Positions 1-6,808 of a DNA stretch of 26,202 bases are shown here, piece by piece (positions within the stretch are counted from its first letter, which is position 1; each line of letters begins with the position of its first letter). The position numbers and the translations under genes were made by a program. The notes beneath the pieces were generated by a model. It had not been told where the DNA came from. It ran no database searches and worked only from the letters and a program-made list of their open reading frames with translations. The stretch comes from Psychrobacter sp. Lineage in GTDB: Bacteria > Pseudomonadota > Gammaproteobacteria > Pseudomonadales > Moraxellaceae. Location of the stretch: assembly GCF_030454045.1 (NCBI RefSeq), contig NZ_JAKDJE010000042.1, positions 1 through 26,202 of the forward strand, read 5' to 3'.

Positions 1-78
1 AGTAAGGTGTTGCTTATTTTTTTCAATGTTTTCTCAATTCTATACAGCCCCTAAACTTATTATTTTTAACATCGAATC

Positions 79-130
79 GCCTAAAAAATAGTCGCTGTCA
101 GGGCCATGGTCGAATGTTCAACACGCCCTA
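79..130 (-). repeat. Left copy of a 52-bp long-range inverted repeat
   Basis: Read on the minus strand, this stretch starts TAGGGCGTGTTGAACATTCG and matches 26151-26202 on the plus strand at 51 of 52 positions; the only difference is at position 102. It begins exactly at the aroC stop codon. The AT-rich sequence at 1-78 may be more of the same element, but the right copy is cut by the window end, so the full length cannot be judged. No transposase frame is visible. It is probably a dispersed non-coding repeat (MITE- or REP-like). Confidence 0.85.
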
Positions 131-1231
131 AGTAATCGATGGTACTGGTGGCTTAACATCCGCGTTTTGACCACGGTGGCGCAGATAGTGATCGAGCACT
201 ACAATCGCTAGCATGGCCTCTGCAATGGGCGTGGCTCGTACACCAACGCAAGGATCATGACGGCCTTTGGTCAGCATATCGACTGCTTCACCTTGGGTGT
301 TGATACTTTTACCAGCGGTGGTAATACTAGATGTTGGCTTAAGCGCAATACTCACACGGATATCTTGTCCTGATGAGATACCGCCCAAGATACCGCCCGC
401 ATGATTGGCGGCAAACCCATCTGGGGTCAACTCATCACGAGCGCTATGTCCAAATTGACCTGCCACTGCCATACCATCGCCAATCTCAACCCCTTTGACC
501 GCATTGATACTCATCATCGCATGAGCGATATCGGCATCTAAACGATCAAATACTGGCTCGCCCAGACCTACGGGTACACCGCTCGCGATAATATCAAGGC
601 GTGCACCGCAACTGGTGCCTTCACGGCGCAAGTTGTCAATCAAGGTCTCAAAACGGCCAATCGCTTCTTTGTCTGCGCAGAAGAACGGATTACTATTGAC
701 AAACGCCCAATCGATCTGGTTCGGGTCTAGTACATTGCTATGCTCATTGCCGATTTGGGTCACATGACCACGAATTTGTACGCCCAGCCGTTCTTGTAAG
801 TACTTCTTGGCGATAACACCAGCAGCCACTCGCATAGCCGTCTCACGCGCTGACGAGCGACCACCACCGCGATAATCACGGAAGCCATATTTCATACTAT
901 AAGTATAGTCAGCGTGTCCAGGACGGAAAGTATCTTTGATATCGCTATAGTCTTTTGATTTTTGATTGGTATTGCGAATCAGTAGACCAATAGATGTCCC
1001 TGTGGTTTTGCCTTCAAATACGCCAGAGATAATCTCAACTTCATCAGACTCACGGCGCTGGGTTGAATACTTAGACGTACCCGGTTTGCGACGATCCAAA
1101 TCAACTTGTAAATCGTCTGCAGATAACGCTAAACCTGGTGGTACGCCATCAACGATGGCCATCAGTCCTGCGCCATGTGACTCACCGCACGTGGTGACCG
1201 TAAAAACCTGCCCAATACTATTGCCTGCCAT
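128..1231 (-). CDS. aroC: Chorismate synthase
   Basis: Catalyses the last step of the shikimate pathway, converting 5-enolpyruvylshikimate-3-phosphate to chorismate with reduced FMN as cofactor, in the cytoplasm. The 367-residue protein has the family N-terminus MAGNSIGQVFTVTTCGESHG, then RRKPGTSKYSTQRRESDEVEI, RPGHADYTY, the RGGGRSSARETA phosphate/FMN loop, and GGISSGQDI near residues 300-305. The frame is open upstream to 1276, but the start at 1231 is preferred: it gives the canonical N-terminus and has TAAGGAC just upstream, while the extra 15 residues match nothing in the family. It lies about 100 bp downstream of prmB on the same strand, the same order as in E. coli, so the two are probably co-transcribed. 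The stop codon TAG is the first three bases of the flanking repeat. Confidence 0.97.
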   Translation of the reverse strand: MAGNSIGQVFTVTTCGESHGAGLMAIVDGVPPGLALSADDLQVDLDRRKPGTSKYSTQRRESDEVEIISGVFEGKTTGTSIGLLIRNTNQKSKDYSDIKDTFRPGHADYTYSMKYGFRDYRGGGRSSARETAMRVAAGVIAKKYLQERLGVQIRGHVTQIGNEHSNVLDPNQIDWAFVNSNPFFCADKEAIGRFETLIDNLRREGTSCGARLDIIASGVPVGLGEPVFDRLDADIAHAMMSINAVKGVEIGDGMAVAGQFGHSARDELTPDGFAANHAGGILGGISSGQDIRVSIALKPTSSITTAGKSINTQGEAVDMLTKGRHDPCVGVRATPIAEAMLAIVVLDHYLRHRGQNADVKPPVPSIT

Positions 1232-1334
1232 AATTGTCCTTAAACAAGTAAACGCTACTGATGACTTTTTGACCAACCTTTTATGATTATCGCTGATCAG
1301 TTTTTATATGATCGATTTTGTGACCCACACTCAG

Positions 1335-2510
1335 CTATTGCATGCTATCTAATAGTTGCACATAAGCGGCAAACAGTTGACGATTGGCTACCAATTCATC
1401 ATAAGTAATCGCAAAAACCCCATGTCCGCCATGTGCAAACTTCAACCAATCAAACTGAATCTCAGGATAGGCTTGCTTTAATGCCCATTCGCTGTCGCCC
1501 ACTTCACAGACCAGCAAACCATCTGGGCTAAGGTAATCTGGCGCTTCAAATAAAATACGATGTACCAAATCCAAGCCGTCTTGACCCGCGGCTAATGCAT
1601 GCTCAGGCTCATATAAAAATTCAGGCGGCAAATCTGCCATGATAGCCGCATCGACATACGGTGGATTGGTGACGATAAGCTCATACTGGTTCTCAGCAGG
1701 TATCTTGGCAAACAAATCAGACTCGATTACGTTCACTTGATGGCCAAGGTCATGGTGGTCTACATTGACCATTGCCACTTCCAGCGCCCCTTTATCAATA
1801 TCGACTGCATCCACAAGCGCATCCACAAAACGAGTGGCAAGCGCGATTGCGATACAACCAGAGCCAGTACATAAGTCTAAGATACGCTCAGGCTGCGACA
1901 ACTGCTTCACATCTAAACCATGATCATAAAATACCGCTGACTTTTCGTTCGGGCTGACACCCAGTGGTTTGGCAAGTTCAGTCACATCAAAATACGGATG
2001 GAACTGCTGACGAATCAATTCTGCAATCGGTGAACGAGGAATAAGAACACGCTCATCAACATAAAAAGGCAAATCACAGAAATAAGACAAATTGATCAAA
2101 TAGCTCAGCGGCTTACGTTCAGCGATGCGCTCTTCTAATAGTCCTAGCACTGCCTGCTTCTCTGACGTGGTCAAACGACAGTCTAAAATCTGCTCATTGG
2201 CTGACCAATCCAAAGACAAGGAATGCAACACAATGGCTGAGGCTTCTGCAAACTCATCGGTCGTGCCTTGAGCAACAACCACATCATAGTTACGCAACTG
2301 CGTGACTGAAAAACGAATAAAGTCGCGGATGCTGACCAGCTGCTCGCGCGCTTCTTCTAGCTCGGCATGTAAGTTAGCAAGTTCGCCATCCTCACCAAGA
2401 AGTCCAGTCTCTAGATCATACTCCATCTCACCTTCTAAGCCCTTAGACTCATCATCACTGAAGTATTGTTTTTGAAACTCTTCTGCACTCATTGTTTGGT
2501 CTTCTGACAT
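1335..2510 (-). CDS. prmB: Ribosomal protein L3 N5-glutamine methyltransferase PrmB
   Basis: Uses S-adenosylmethionine to methylate the side-chain amide of a glutamine in ribosomal protein L3. The SAM-binding motif DLCTGSG lies at residues 212-218 and the catalytic NPPY motif of the PrmB/PrmC/HemK family at 282-285. The sequence LIPRSPIAEL at 156-165 is typical of PrmB rather than PrmC, and the neighbouring aroC supports this. At 391 residues it is clearly longer than the roughly 310 of E. coli PrmB. The excess is a Glu/Asp-rich N-terminal extension of about 50 residues and an insertion of about 30 residues (near 175-207) before the SAM motif. The start is backed by AAGGTG seven bases upstream. 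It is the first gene of a prmB-aroC unit. Confidence 0.93.
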   Translation of the reverse strand: MSEDQTMSAEEFQKQYFSDDESKGLEGEMEYDLETGLLGEDGELANLHAELEEAREQLVSIRDFIRFSVTQLRNYDVVVAQGTTDEFAEASAIVLHSLSLDWSANEQILDCRLTTSEKQAVLGLLEERIAERKPLSYLINLSYFCDLPFYVDERVLIPRSPIAELIRQQFHPYFDVTELAKPLGVSPNEKSAVFYDHGLDVKQLSQPERILDLCTGSGCIAIALATRFVDALVDAVDIDKGALEVAMVNVDHHDLGHQVNVIESDLFAKIPAENQYELIVTNPPYVDAAIMADLPPEFLYEPEHALAAGQDGLDLVHRILFEAPDYLSPDGLLVCEVGDSEWALKQAYPEIQFDWLKFAHGGHGVFAITYDELVANRQLFAAYVQLLDSMQ

Positions 2511-2589
2511 ATCGCACCTTGTTTCACTATTGGCGGGTTAAATGGCTTTTTGCTAAAAATCGATCTATTAACGAAAAATCTAATCGTAT

Positions 2590-2619
2590 ATTATAGACAT
2601 AAACGCCAAATAGCGCCAA
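2590..2619 (-). promoter_or_regulatory. Candidate sigma70 promoter for prmB-aroC
   Basis: On the minus strand a -35 TTGGCG (2614-2619) and a perfect -10 TATAAT (2590-2595) are 18 bp apart. Transcription would start near 2583, giving a leader of about 70 nt before the prmB start. Recognised by eye only. Confidence 0.5.
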
Positions 2620-2786
2620 TCACTGTCGTTTTTACTAAAACAAAAAATAGTGAAAATAATGAGGAGTTTGCGTAAGCAGCCTGCCTGTCGCCGTACACAT
2701 TTTGGCTAAAATATTACTCAACTGTAACTAATACGTCAGCAGTTGACGTTTAACCCACTCTAAATGCAAAAAGATAGACCAAAAGT

Positions 2787-2815
2787 TTGCGAAGCAACCA
2801 AATTATGCGCATAAT
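2787..2815 (+). promoter_or_regulatory. Candidate sigma70 promoter for the L,D-transpeptidase gene
   Basis: A -35 TTGCGA (2787-2792) and a -10 CATAAT (2810-2815) are separated by 17 bp. The predicted start point near 2822 leaves a short leader before the ATG at 2849. Confidence 0.5.
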
Positions 2816-2848
2816 AGCCGCATTAGTAGCAACCACAAGTGATTCAAC

Positions 2849-4252
2849 ATGATGAAAATAAAGCCTATTATTACTGCTATATCTATCGCTGCCATGAGTG
2901 CCAGCGTTGGCGCACTTGCCGCCACTGCCGATAATACTCGCACATTGCCAGTACGAACGGCAAACGCCATGCCAGGCCTTGCTCAAAAGGTGAGCCTCAA
3001 TGTGCAAGAAAATCGTAGTCGCTCAGATGGTGCTGCTACTGTACAGTTAAATACAGAGAACGCAAAACCCGTTGATAGCATGAACCAGCTGATCAACACT
3101 AAGCAAGACGATCAAAATAGCACGCCAGCACCTGCTGCTGACAACATGAGCGCTGCTGAGTTGACCCTCAAAGATGAGCAATCTGATAGCACTGATGATA
3201 TCAGCGAAGGCCAAGCGGTCGCTGCACCCAGCGATGTCTCCTCTATCGACTCATCTGATCCACTCGCCTTTGAGTTACCGGAGAGTGAAAAGCGTCAAGA
3301 CTTCAGTGATGATCCAACCATCAAAAATATCGAAGACAAAGATGGTAAGAGATATACCACATTAAACTTGTCAAATTACGCGCAACAAGTAAACAACGCT
3401 GTTTGGTCGCCTAACATGAAAGTCAACTCAGCCATGACGATCAAAATGCAAGCGTTGCTCGATTGGAACCATGCCTCTCCTGGTCCTATCGATGGTGGCT
3501 GGGGGATGAACAGTAAAAAGGCCCTTATTAACTTCCAAGCAATGAAAGGCCTGCCAACGACTGGCAAAATGGATCAAAAAACGTGGGATGCATTAATCAA
3601 AAATATTCCTGCGACCAAGCCTGTGCTTGTGACTTACACCTTGACTGATGATGATATCAATACCAATTTTGCGACCACACCTGCTGGCGCAGAAGCCAAG
3701 TCAAAAATGAAAGGGCTGTATTATCAAGATATCAAAGAGATGCTTGGTGAGCGCTTCCATATGGATGTGCGCTACTTGGATAAACTTAATAAGAACAAAG
3801 AATACAAAGCTGGTGAGACCATCACTGTGCTAAATACCCGTGGTGCGCTAAACAAGCGAATCAACCGCGTGGTCGCTAACAAAGCTGATAAAACGTTATA
3901 TGCTTATGATGGCAACCAACTGGTAGCGACTTACCCAACGACCGTTGGTAGTGATGACACGCCGTCACCACATGGTACTTATAAGATTGTCAATAAAGTC
4001 AAAATGCCGTGGTATAAAGCCACAGTCGGTGAAGGCGCTCAGAAAAAAGTCCATATGTTGCCACCAGGACCAAACAATCCAGTCGGTGTGGTATGGATGG
4101 GATTATCTAAACCGTCATATGGCCTACATGGCTCACCAAAACCTGAAGGTATCAGTCGCCAAGCCTCACATGGCTGTATCCGCTTGACCAACTGGGATGT
4201 GCTAGAGGTTTATGCCAATATCGAAAGTGGCGCAACCGTTGAGCTTAAATAA
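2849..4252 (+). CDS. Exported L,D-transpeptidase (YkuD domain) with peptidoglycan-binding domain
   Basis: Predicted periplasmic enzyme that forms L,D-crosslinks in peptidoglycan or attaches proteins to it. The 467-residue product begins with a signal peptide (positive MMKIK, hydrophobic stretch, probable cleavage after ALA near residue 24). A low-complexity Ser/Asp/Ala-rich linker follows to about residue 165. A PG_binding_1-type domain lies near 190-255 (GPIDGGWGMNSKKALINFQ, then GLPTTGKMDQKTWDAL). The catalytic YkuD domain runs from about 340 to the end, with His427 in HGSP and the nucleophile Cys443 in SHGCIRLTN. The order PG-binding then YkuD resembles the E. coli YcbB (LdtD) class in outline, but the protein is shorter, so no specific name is assigned. 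A weak ribosome-binding site precedes the ATG. It ends at a strong terminator. Confidence 0.92.
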   Translation: MMKIKPIITAISIAAMSASVGALAATADNTRTLPVRTANAMPGLAQKVSLNVQENRSRSDGAATVQLNTENAKPVDSMNQLINTKQDDQNSTPAPAADNMSAAELTLKDEQSDSTDDISEGQAVAAPSDVSSIDSSDPLAFELPESEKRQDFSDDPTIKNIEDKDGKRYTTLNLSNYAQQVNNAVWSPNMKVNSAMTIKMQALLDWNHASPGPIDGGWGMNSKKALINFQAMKGLPTTGKMDQKTWDALIKNIPATKPVLVTYTLTDDDINTNFATTPAGAEAKSKMKGLYYQDIKEMLGERFHMDVRYLDKLNKNKEYKAGETITVLNTRGALNKRINRVVANKADKTLYAYDGNQLVATYPTTVGSDDTPSPHGTYKIVNKVKMPWYKATVGEGAQKKVHMLPPGPNNPVGVVWMGLSKPSYGLHGSPKPEGISRQASHGCIRLTNWDVLEVYANIESGATVELK

Positions 4253-4305
4253 CGCTTTAACCTAGATCGCTATCAGTATTTATTACCAAGTCAGCACTTA
4301 CTACC

Positions 4306-4335
4306 AAAAAAGACCTCACTGTTGAGGTCTTTTTT
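4306..4335. terminator. Bidirectional intrinsic terminator
   Basis: A perfect 13-bp stem, arms AAAAAAGACCTCA and TGAGGTCTTTTTT, closes a 4-base CTGT loop. A-tract and T-tract lie at the two ends, so it can stop transcription from both sides. It sits between two convergent genes. Confidence 0.92.
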
Positions 4336-4411
4336 ACGTTTGGCGACGCTTTAGCGTTTTTACTATTAGAACCAACATCATCTGAGCATCAAGCCAAAAT
4401 CTGATCATCCG

Positions 4412-4624
4412 TTATGCTTTATGACCATCTTCGTTACCAGTGATGCTACCGATTTTTTTGGCAAAGAACATGGTGATGGGAATAGACGCCGCTGCACCCA
4501 CTGCGACCGCTATTTGCATATGCGCGATCTCATCGAAACCCATAATGAGCGTACTGATGATGACAATCCCTGTAGTGACAGTGCCTGCTATGATGTAAAT
4601 GACAGCAAATAATGGCCAGTTCAT
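4412..4624 (-). CDS. Small two-helix inner membrane protein
   Basis: A 70-residue protein with two predicted membrane segments, about residues 5-28 (LFAVIYIIAGTVTTGIVIIS) and 36-54 (MQIAVAVGAAASIPITMFFA), followed by a charged tail beginning KKIG. The arrangement and the FAKKI motif after helix two recall small proteobacterial membrane proteins that databases often mislabel as CTP synthetase; that resemblance is from memory and the function is unknown. Translation is supported by AAGGAT six bases before the ATG. It converges on the L,D-transpeptidase gene across a shared terminator and is otherwise a single-gene unit. Confidence 0.75.
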   Translation of the reverse strand: MNWPLFAVIYIIAGTVTTGIVIISTLIMGFDEIAHMQIAVAVGAAASIPITMFFAKKIGSITGNEDGHKA

Positions 4625-4988
4625 GACTTAATCCTTACTTTATTTGTGGGTATAGTTACTTTATACGCCATATCCCTACTAAAGGTAAGTATTTAATATA
4701 GACGCCAGTCTCATACATTTTGGCTGACTTATTCTAAAACCCATGTTATTATAAGGGTATTTCTCACTCATATTTCGCTATCTTCATTAATACTCATTTC
4801 CTATAAACTTTTACTCCAATTCCACTTTACATTCAGTCCCTCGATCATATCCTTACTACGATACTTCTTTCTGTTTTGCCCAATATCATGTCTAGCGCTT
4901 TGCTTTTGCACAAAAAAAAGACAGCTTATCCCTTATTTTTCATTACAATAATGGTTTTATTTCAACTGATTAATAAAGCCCAATTGCT
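4625..4988. other. Divergent intergenic region
   Basis: This 364-bp AT-rich stretch separates the small membrane protein gene (minus) from the DUF389 gene (plus). It must carry promoters for both, but I see only weak matches, such as a TATAAA on the minus strand near 4650 and a TACAAT at 4944-4949 on the plus strand, neither with a good -35. No gene or RNA structure was recognised. Confidence 0.5.
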
Positions 4989-6662
4989 ATGACCTCTTCT
5001 GATAATACGTTAGAACCGAAAAAACCAGATGCCGCCACAATGGTACGCAAAACCGACGATATTACAGAGAATACATCCGACTCTGACAAAAATATCGATG
5101 GCGCGAGCGATGATGCGCAGCATTCTGACGAGCATAAGGGGGCAGGAAGTGAAGAAGCGCAGGCCGCCGAACCAAAAGTTGTCATCACCTCACCAGAACC
5201 TGATGTGGTCATTGCCACAGTAGATACAACTGATACTGAATTGACTGAATCGGCCTCACAAACGCAAGCCAGTGTGTCATCAGAAGACCAGATTAAGGAC
5301 TCCCAAACTCAATCAGAGATGGCGCAGGAAACGTTAGATGCTAAGTCTAATTCTAATTCCAATGCTGATTCTGAAGCACCTAATAATCATGTCAGTCAAC
5401 CGGTCGAGCCTATCGCCATTGATCACAGTATTCATGCGAATGATCCTGCCATCGAAGAGGCAGAAGACTCTGATCTGATACCGTCCACGCCTGCCAAATC
5501 AAATGAAGAAGAGATAGAAGACGATAACAACGAGAAAAAAGAAGAGGAAGAGGCCGTCAAAGAGGAGAAAGAAGCCAAGCTAGAATCCTACAAGCAATTC
5601 GTTGCCGAGCAGTTTAGTGATCAAAAGATAGACTATCCCGAAGTCCGCGTAACCATTGAGGCGAACGCCCTACCAAGTAAAATGTACTTTGTAATGAACA
5701 CGCTATCAGCCATTATTGCCAGTTATGGCTTGGTGACCAATTCAGCCGCAGTGGTTATTGGCGCGATGTTGGTCGCCATGATGCTCGGTCCGATTACAGG
5801 TGTCGCCCTAGCGATTATTGACTACCGTATGCCACTGTTGCGTAAGTCGTTGCTCACCGTGTTAGCGGGGGTATTTTTGGTGATATTGGTCGGCTTTGTG
5901 GTGGGTCTATTGCACCAAGGTCAACCGCTGACCAATGAGATTTTGTCTCGTACCCAGCCCACGTCTATGGACTTGATGATTGCACTGGCTGGCGGTACGG
6001 CTGGTGCATATGCGATGGTGTCTCCACACCTGTCCGTCGCCGTTGTTGGGGTTGCTGTAGCCACCGCCTTGGTACCGCCACTCGCAGCCAGTGGCATTTT
6101 ATTTGCCAATGGCGAGATACAGATGGGGCTAGGTGCTGCCTTATTGGCCCTGACCAACATCATTGCCATTCAGTTTACTAATGCCATGGTACTGTGGTTT
6201 TTAGGCTTCAGGCGCTTGGTCGATGATGATTATGAATCGGGCACCTATTTGATATTTTTCCGTCGAAATGCCGTCACACTATTGTTACTGGTCGGCTTGG
6301 GCATTTATCTTACTCTAAACCTCAATAGCAATGCCAAGCAGCAGACCTTTGAAAACAATGTCAAAGAAGCAATTAATGAACATTTTATCGATCAAGGTAA
6401 CGTACTGACCAACACACAATTTGATAAGAATAATGGGTTTCAAATCATTCGTGCCGTGGTACGCGGTGAGACCAGTCCAAATTCACAAGATGTGCAGCAG
6501 ATAGAGGATGTGATTACCAAAGATATGGCAGAAAACTTCCCCAAATACTTGCCTATTAGATTGCAATTGCGCTACTTGCCAGTGCAGGTCATTGAGTCTG
6601 ATCCATTGATAAAAGACAAGCTTGATGAGACCGATGCCGCGATTTTGACCAATTCACCATGA
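4989..6662 (+). CDS. DUF389 family membrane protein with long acidic N-terminal region
   Basis: A 557-residue protein in two parts. Residues 1 to about 195 are hydrophilic, rich in Ser, Asp, Glu and Gln, and probably disordered, ending in a run of mixed Glu and Lys. From about residue 200 comes a DUF389 (TIGR00341-like) membrane domain: ALPSKMYFVMNTLSAIIASY, then NSAAVVIGAMLVAMMLGPI, further hydrophobic helices including SVAVVGVAVATALVPPLAAS and ALTNIIAIQFTN, and a final helix near LLLLVGLGIYLTL. A soluble C-terminal domain of about 100 residues follows. The molecular function of DUF389 proteins is not established; transport has been suggested. The start has no clear ribosome-binding site, so a start further downstream within the acidic part cannot be excluded. 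It appears to be transcribed alone. Confidence 0.85.
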   Translation: MTSSDNTLEPKKPDAATMVRKTDDITENTSDSDKNIDGASDDAQHSDEHKGAGSEEAQAAEPKVVITSPEPDVVIATVDTTDTELTESASQTQASVSSEDQIKDSQTQSEMAQETLDAKSNSNSNADSEAPNNHVSQPVEPIAIDHSIHANDPAIEEAEDSDLIPSTPAKSNEEEIEDDNNEKKEEEEAVKEEKEAKLESYKQFVAEQFSDQKIDYPEVRVTIEANALPSKMYFVMNTLSAIIASYGLVTNSAAVVIGAMLVAMMLGPITGVALAIIDYRMPLLRKSLLTVLAGVFLVILVGFVVGLLHQGQPLTNEILSRTQPTSMDLMIALAGGTAGAYAMVSPHLSVAVVGVAVATALVPPLAASGILFANGEIQMGLGAALLALTNIIAIQFTNAMVLWFLGFRRLVDDDYESGTYLIFFRRNAVTLLLLVGLGIYLTLNLNSNAKQQTFENNVKEAINEHFIDQGNVLTNTQFDKNNGFQIIRAVVRGETSPNSQDVQQIEDVITKDMAENFPKYLPIRLQLRYLPVQVIESDPLIKDKLDETDAAILTNSP

Positions 6663-6714
6663 TGCACCCTATATGAGCGGCAAATCATGAATGGACTATA
6701 ACGAGCAGTTGTAA

Positions 6715-6729
6715 CTCTTGTACCAAGAG
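6715..6729. promoter_or_regulatory. Small palindrome upstream of alaS
   Basis: The arms CTCTTG and CAAGAG flank a 3-base centre (TAC), about 80 bp before the alaS start and close to a possible -10 (TAAAAT, 6745-6750). E. coli AlaRS is known to repress its own gene at a palindrome near its promoter; whether this site plays that role is a guess. Confidence 0.3.
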
Positions 6730-6808
6730 CTTAGGCGTTTGTGCTAAAATCGCTTGCAAAATTATTTTATGTCATTTACTCAATTCTATCCGTCAGTAAG
6801 GAGCCGCT

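Larger units (their letters stand above)
2511..2848. other. Divergent intergenic region between prmB and the L,D-transpeptidase gene
   Basis: This 338-bp stretch has no convincing gene. It holds one sigma70-like promoter candidate for each flanking gene, listed separately. No strong hairpin or tRNA-like structure was seen. Confidence 0.7.

Noticed and set aside
966..1286. 106-codon plus-strand open frame opposite aroC
   Set aside because: It lies entirely antisense to the conserved aroC N-terminal region and its short upstream, and matches no known domain; it is a shadow of the codon pattern.
2750..3007. 85-codon minus-strand frame opposite the L,D-transpeptidase start
   Set aside because: It covers the signal peptide region and promoter of the real gene, and its product is compositionally odd with no domain.
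4421..4612. 63-codon plus-strand frame opposite the small membrane protein
   Set aside because: The minus-strand reading gives two clean membrane helices and a good ribosome-binding site; the plus-strand product is polar with scattered Cys and His.
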